From Dipylidium caninum (lineage: Eukaryota; Platyhelminthes; Cestoda; Cyclophyllidea; Dipylidiidae): 64,000 nt of DNA. A model generated the notes under the pieces. The model was given only the letters and a program-made list of their open reading frames with translations. It did no database searches and was not told the DNA's origin. A program made the position numbers and the translations under genes. This document shows, one piece after another, positions 61,401 to 64,000 of this stretch; positions within the stretch are counted from its first letter, which is position 1; every line of letters starts with the position of its first letter. The stretch lies in contig QEYB01001522.1 in assembly GCA_017562135.1 (NCBI GenBank), forward strand, positions 310,001-374,000, read 5' to 3'.

Positions 61401-63915
61401 TTAATTTTGATACGTATGCGTCCTATTATCAGGACATTTGTTAATTTTTAGATTTGCGCCAAGTTTACGTTTGTTCATGCGTTGTTTTATATGGTAAACT
61501 TTTCAAAAAGTCGAATATCCAGATTTAGATCAAAACTAATCACGTTTTCCCATACCTATTATTTTTTTTTGTATACTTACATATCATGCTGATCTTAACC
61601 TCATTGGCATTTTAGGCACGGAAAAAACGTGGGGTGTGTTTAGCTGGGACCTCCTTTTCGACTGGGATGTTGTCTCGCCTCGGGAGGAACTTAGGCGTCA
61701 ACACGACCCCGTCATGCCGATTCGCACCCCTGCCATGGCCGGCGGACTTTTCTTGATTAAACGAGACTACTTTTACGATGCAAGTAACATTTCGACGACA
61801 TGTACGAGGTTTTGGAAATGCGGTCTTTCTCTGCAACTGTTTTGTTCAATGAATTCAATTTCCCCTCCGACGTACTCTTCTTAACGCTGATTCCGCATTC
61901 AACTTTGTGCGTCAATGCTGAATAACCGCGTTCTCTAACGTATTTGAAAAAACAACCTTTTCGACTTGACTTCTAGTCGAAATAAGGCCCAGGTTTTGCT
62001 TTTTCCTCTACCCGATTCTAGGCTCTTTGATGTTAAATGAAATCTTTTTCCTCCCCAAAACAGCTGGGCGCATACGACGAAGGGATGGAGGTGTGGGGTG
62101 GGGAAAATGTGGAGATGTCGCTGCGCGTTTGGCAATGCGGTGGCGAGTTGCTTATCATCCCCTGCAGTCGGGTAGGTCACGTCTTCCGAAAGGTCTCGCC
62201 ATACTCGTGGCCCGGTGGGGTCACCCACGTCCTCCACCGCAATCGCGTCCGAACCGCTCATGTTTGGCTTGACGAGTTCATCGAGCTACCCTTTGCTCTG
62301 GACCCCTGTCAGTAACTCTCTACTTCTATTCTTGTCATGGCCTTGTAATCACATTTCCAATTGGTATAGTAGGAATTACTCGATTAAAAAAATAATAACA
62401 TAGGTTCAGACTTATTTATTCCCCTCCATTTTAGGTTATCTTTCACGCGTTCATAAAGTAGTATTTTCGTTTACCATATACCATTCTCACTTGATGTATC
62501 GCTGTCTCGAATGCATTGCCAGTTGTTCATAAATGCGAAAAGTGTGAAGAGCAAAGCAGCAGGCGTCCTTGAAAGCTTTAGTTTACAAGAACCGGAGGGT
62601 AGTTTTGGCATTTTTGTCAATTCACCTGGTAAATATTTACGATCGAATTGTAACAACCCATCTTGGATGGTATGAGGTAAACCGAAAAGCAATCAACATT
62701 CTGTTTTGTTGACGAAAAACATTTATCTATTAGAGAAGTTATACTTCTTATATTATTATATAATGATGAAATATAATTTTCATCATTTTGTTAAGTCTTT
62801 TGCTAGCTTATAGGCAGTTGTTCGATTCATTTTTAAAAAAGTCCTCCGATTTTGTAATGGAGAACTTCTCCATGTTAGTTTTCCATTCGTCAATCTTGAT
62901 AAAGTTTTTTTACTTCCTAATATACGCCCTGACGATCTGAAAAGGTGGTGATCCGACGGCGGTAGATTCGGTGAATAAGGCAGTTTAAGAAAAAGTTCAA
63001 ATCTAAGCTTCCTAATTTCTTCTGTATTATTGTTAAAGTATGAGGTCTCGTGTTATCGTGTTACTGGACCGTGTTTCCACGCTAACTATGAACAAACACG
63101 TAGAAAAAAATTGATCCATTGTCAAATTATCTAATATTTTGCTTTAAAGCCTTAAGAACCTTTGATTCTGGTGATCTATCTGAACGGATTGCCCTTCGCC
63201 GACGTCTCAACTGCAAAAGCTTCTCCTGGTACCTTCAAAATGTATTTCCCGAGTCAAACATACGTCCACATATTGTTCGGCTTGGACAGGTTAGCCCAAT
63301 TATTATTGCTTCTAGTTTTTTGCTGCATACCGTCCACCATCGACTATCAAAATCATTCCAGTAAATAATGCCTCCCTTCGACACCTATATGGAGTAACAA
63401 TCTAATATTATACTTGTCGAAGAATGTCCCAAGTTTATAATCAAACTACTTCTTCGTATATTAATACAACACGTGATTTTAGTGAATTTAATATGCTTGA
63501 CTGAGGAGAAATCGGAGAAGGTGACATCTACATAATCAGAATGAATTACTGTGCAACAATTACAAAAAGCTGCTTGCTTCTGACTCGTACTTAGACCGAT
63601 TAACAATGAGGAAATTGGAATCTGTGGAGTGTGTCAAAATAGTGTTAGCCATTGCTACAACTATCACAAATTTAGATACGCAATCCCGCCAACGGGGTGT
63701 GTTTCGACACGGTTGGGGCGCGCAGGGGCCAGGCGATAGCTGCGGTACCATGCCGCGGAAGTGGGGGTGTACTGCAGACGTTCTCCTTCTCCGCTGCTGG
63801 CGAATTGACCGCCTCCACGGGTTGCTTGGGCGCACGGCGAATTCGTGAGAGCCTCACCATCGGTCAATGCGATGGGAACGGTGGAGACTTCCAAAAGTTT
63901 GCCTACGATGTGAAG
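58443..63915 (+). CDS. GALNT1: Polypeptide N-acetylgalactosaminyltransferase, 3' end outside window
   Basis: Golgi type II membrane enzyme that starts mucin-type O-glycosylation by adding GalNAc from UDP-GalNAc to Ser/Thr. Exons: 58443-58535 ([11 protein letters not shown] plus a signal anchor), about 58803-59059, 60131-60309, 60664-60932, 61616-61779, 62064-62307, 63150-63289, 63676-63915. Motifs: [39 protein letters not shown] (metal-binding DxH), [46 protein letters not shown]. The last exon begins the ricin-type lectin domain ([14 protein letters not shown]), of which only the first third or so is inside. Closest pattern is the GALNT1/13 group; the exact isoform is not certain. Exon 4 needs one extra base near 60738 to keep frame, and the intron after 61779 uses GC-AG. 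The exon 2 acceptor (58803 or 58821) is weak. Confidence 0.93.
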
Positions 63916-64000
63916 GTGGCCCTTTTACTGTTTTGTGAACTTCAATTTTTCTGTTTATTTTCTAAGCGCACTTCGTATGATTAGTCTTTACCTTTATTAA

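Noticed and set aside
1..64000. CRISPR arrays, operons with ribosome binding sites, prokaryotic promoters, intact transposable elements
   Set aside because: The window is a eukaryotic nuclear sequence with spliced genes. No such arrays, terminal repeats or transposase/reverse-transcriptase domains were seen.

Overview
This is a eukaryotic nuclear window, most likely from a parasitic flatworm and probably a tapeworm (inference). All recognisable genes are split animal genes with GT-AG introns. Introns of 36-38 nt lie next to introns of hundreds of bases, and introns are T-rich on the transcribed-sense strand. Exact species cannot be read from the sequence.

Layout. (1) 56-17415, minus strand: a dystroglycan-like gene whose 3' end lies beyond the left edge. 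Twelve exons were placed by splice phase, one of them tentative. The protein starts with the usual dystroglycan N-terminal part (cadherin-like plus Ig-like domain, furin-type site). It lacks the long mucin region and carries three successive cadherin-like + SEA-like cassettes where vertebrate dystroglycan has one. (2) 11212-12235 and 17977-18975: a ~1 kb direct duplication, one copy in intron 3 of that gene and one upstream of its first exon, with exon-like islands. (3) 22838-29115, plus: KIF3A, the kinesin-II motor subunit. (4) 34311-36839, minus: an intronless Shaker/Kv1 potassium channel of 842 aa. (5) 43.7-56.4 kb, minus: a compact run of genes comprising SKI3/TTC37 (56366-47604), the copper chaperone ATOX1 (46826-46569) and a small unidentified membrane protein (46113-45901), followed by a 155-bp tandem repeat. 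(6) 58443-63915, plus: a polypeptide GalNAc-transferase running off the right edge, divergent from SKI3.

The genes are unrelated household or neuromuscular genes: matrix adhesion, ciliary transport, excitability, copper delivery, mRNA decay and O-glycosylation. I see no operon-like functional grouping except possibly the tight ATOX1/small-membrane-protein pair. Several exons show one-base frame breaks in otherwise conserved coding sequence (SKI3 near 55765, GALNT near 60738), so the assembly probably carries small indels. The most interesting signal is the multi-cassette dystroglycan built from phase 1-1 exon modules.
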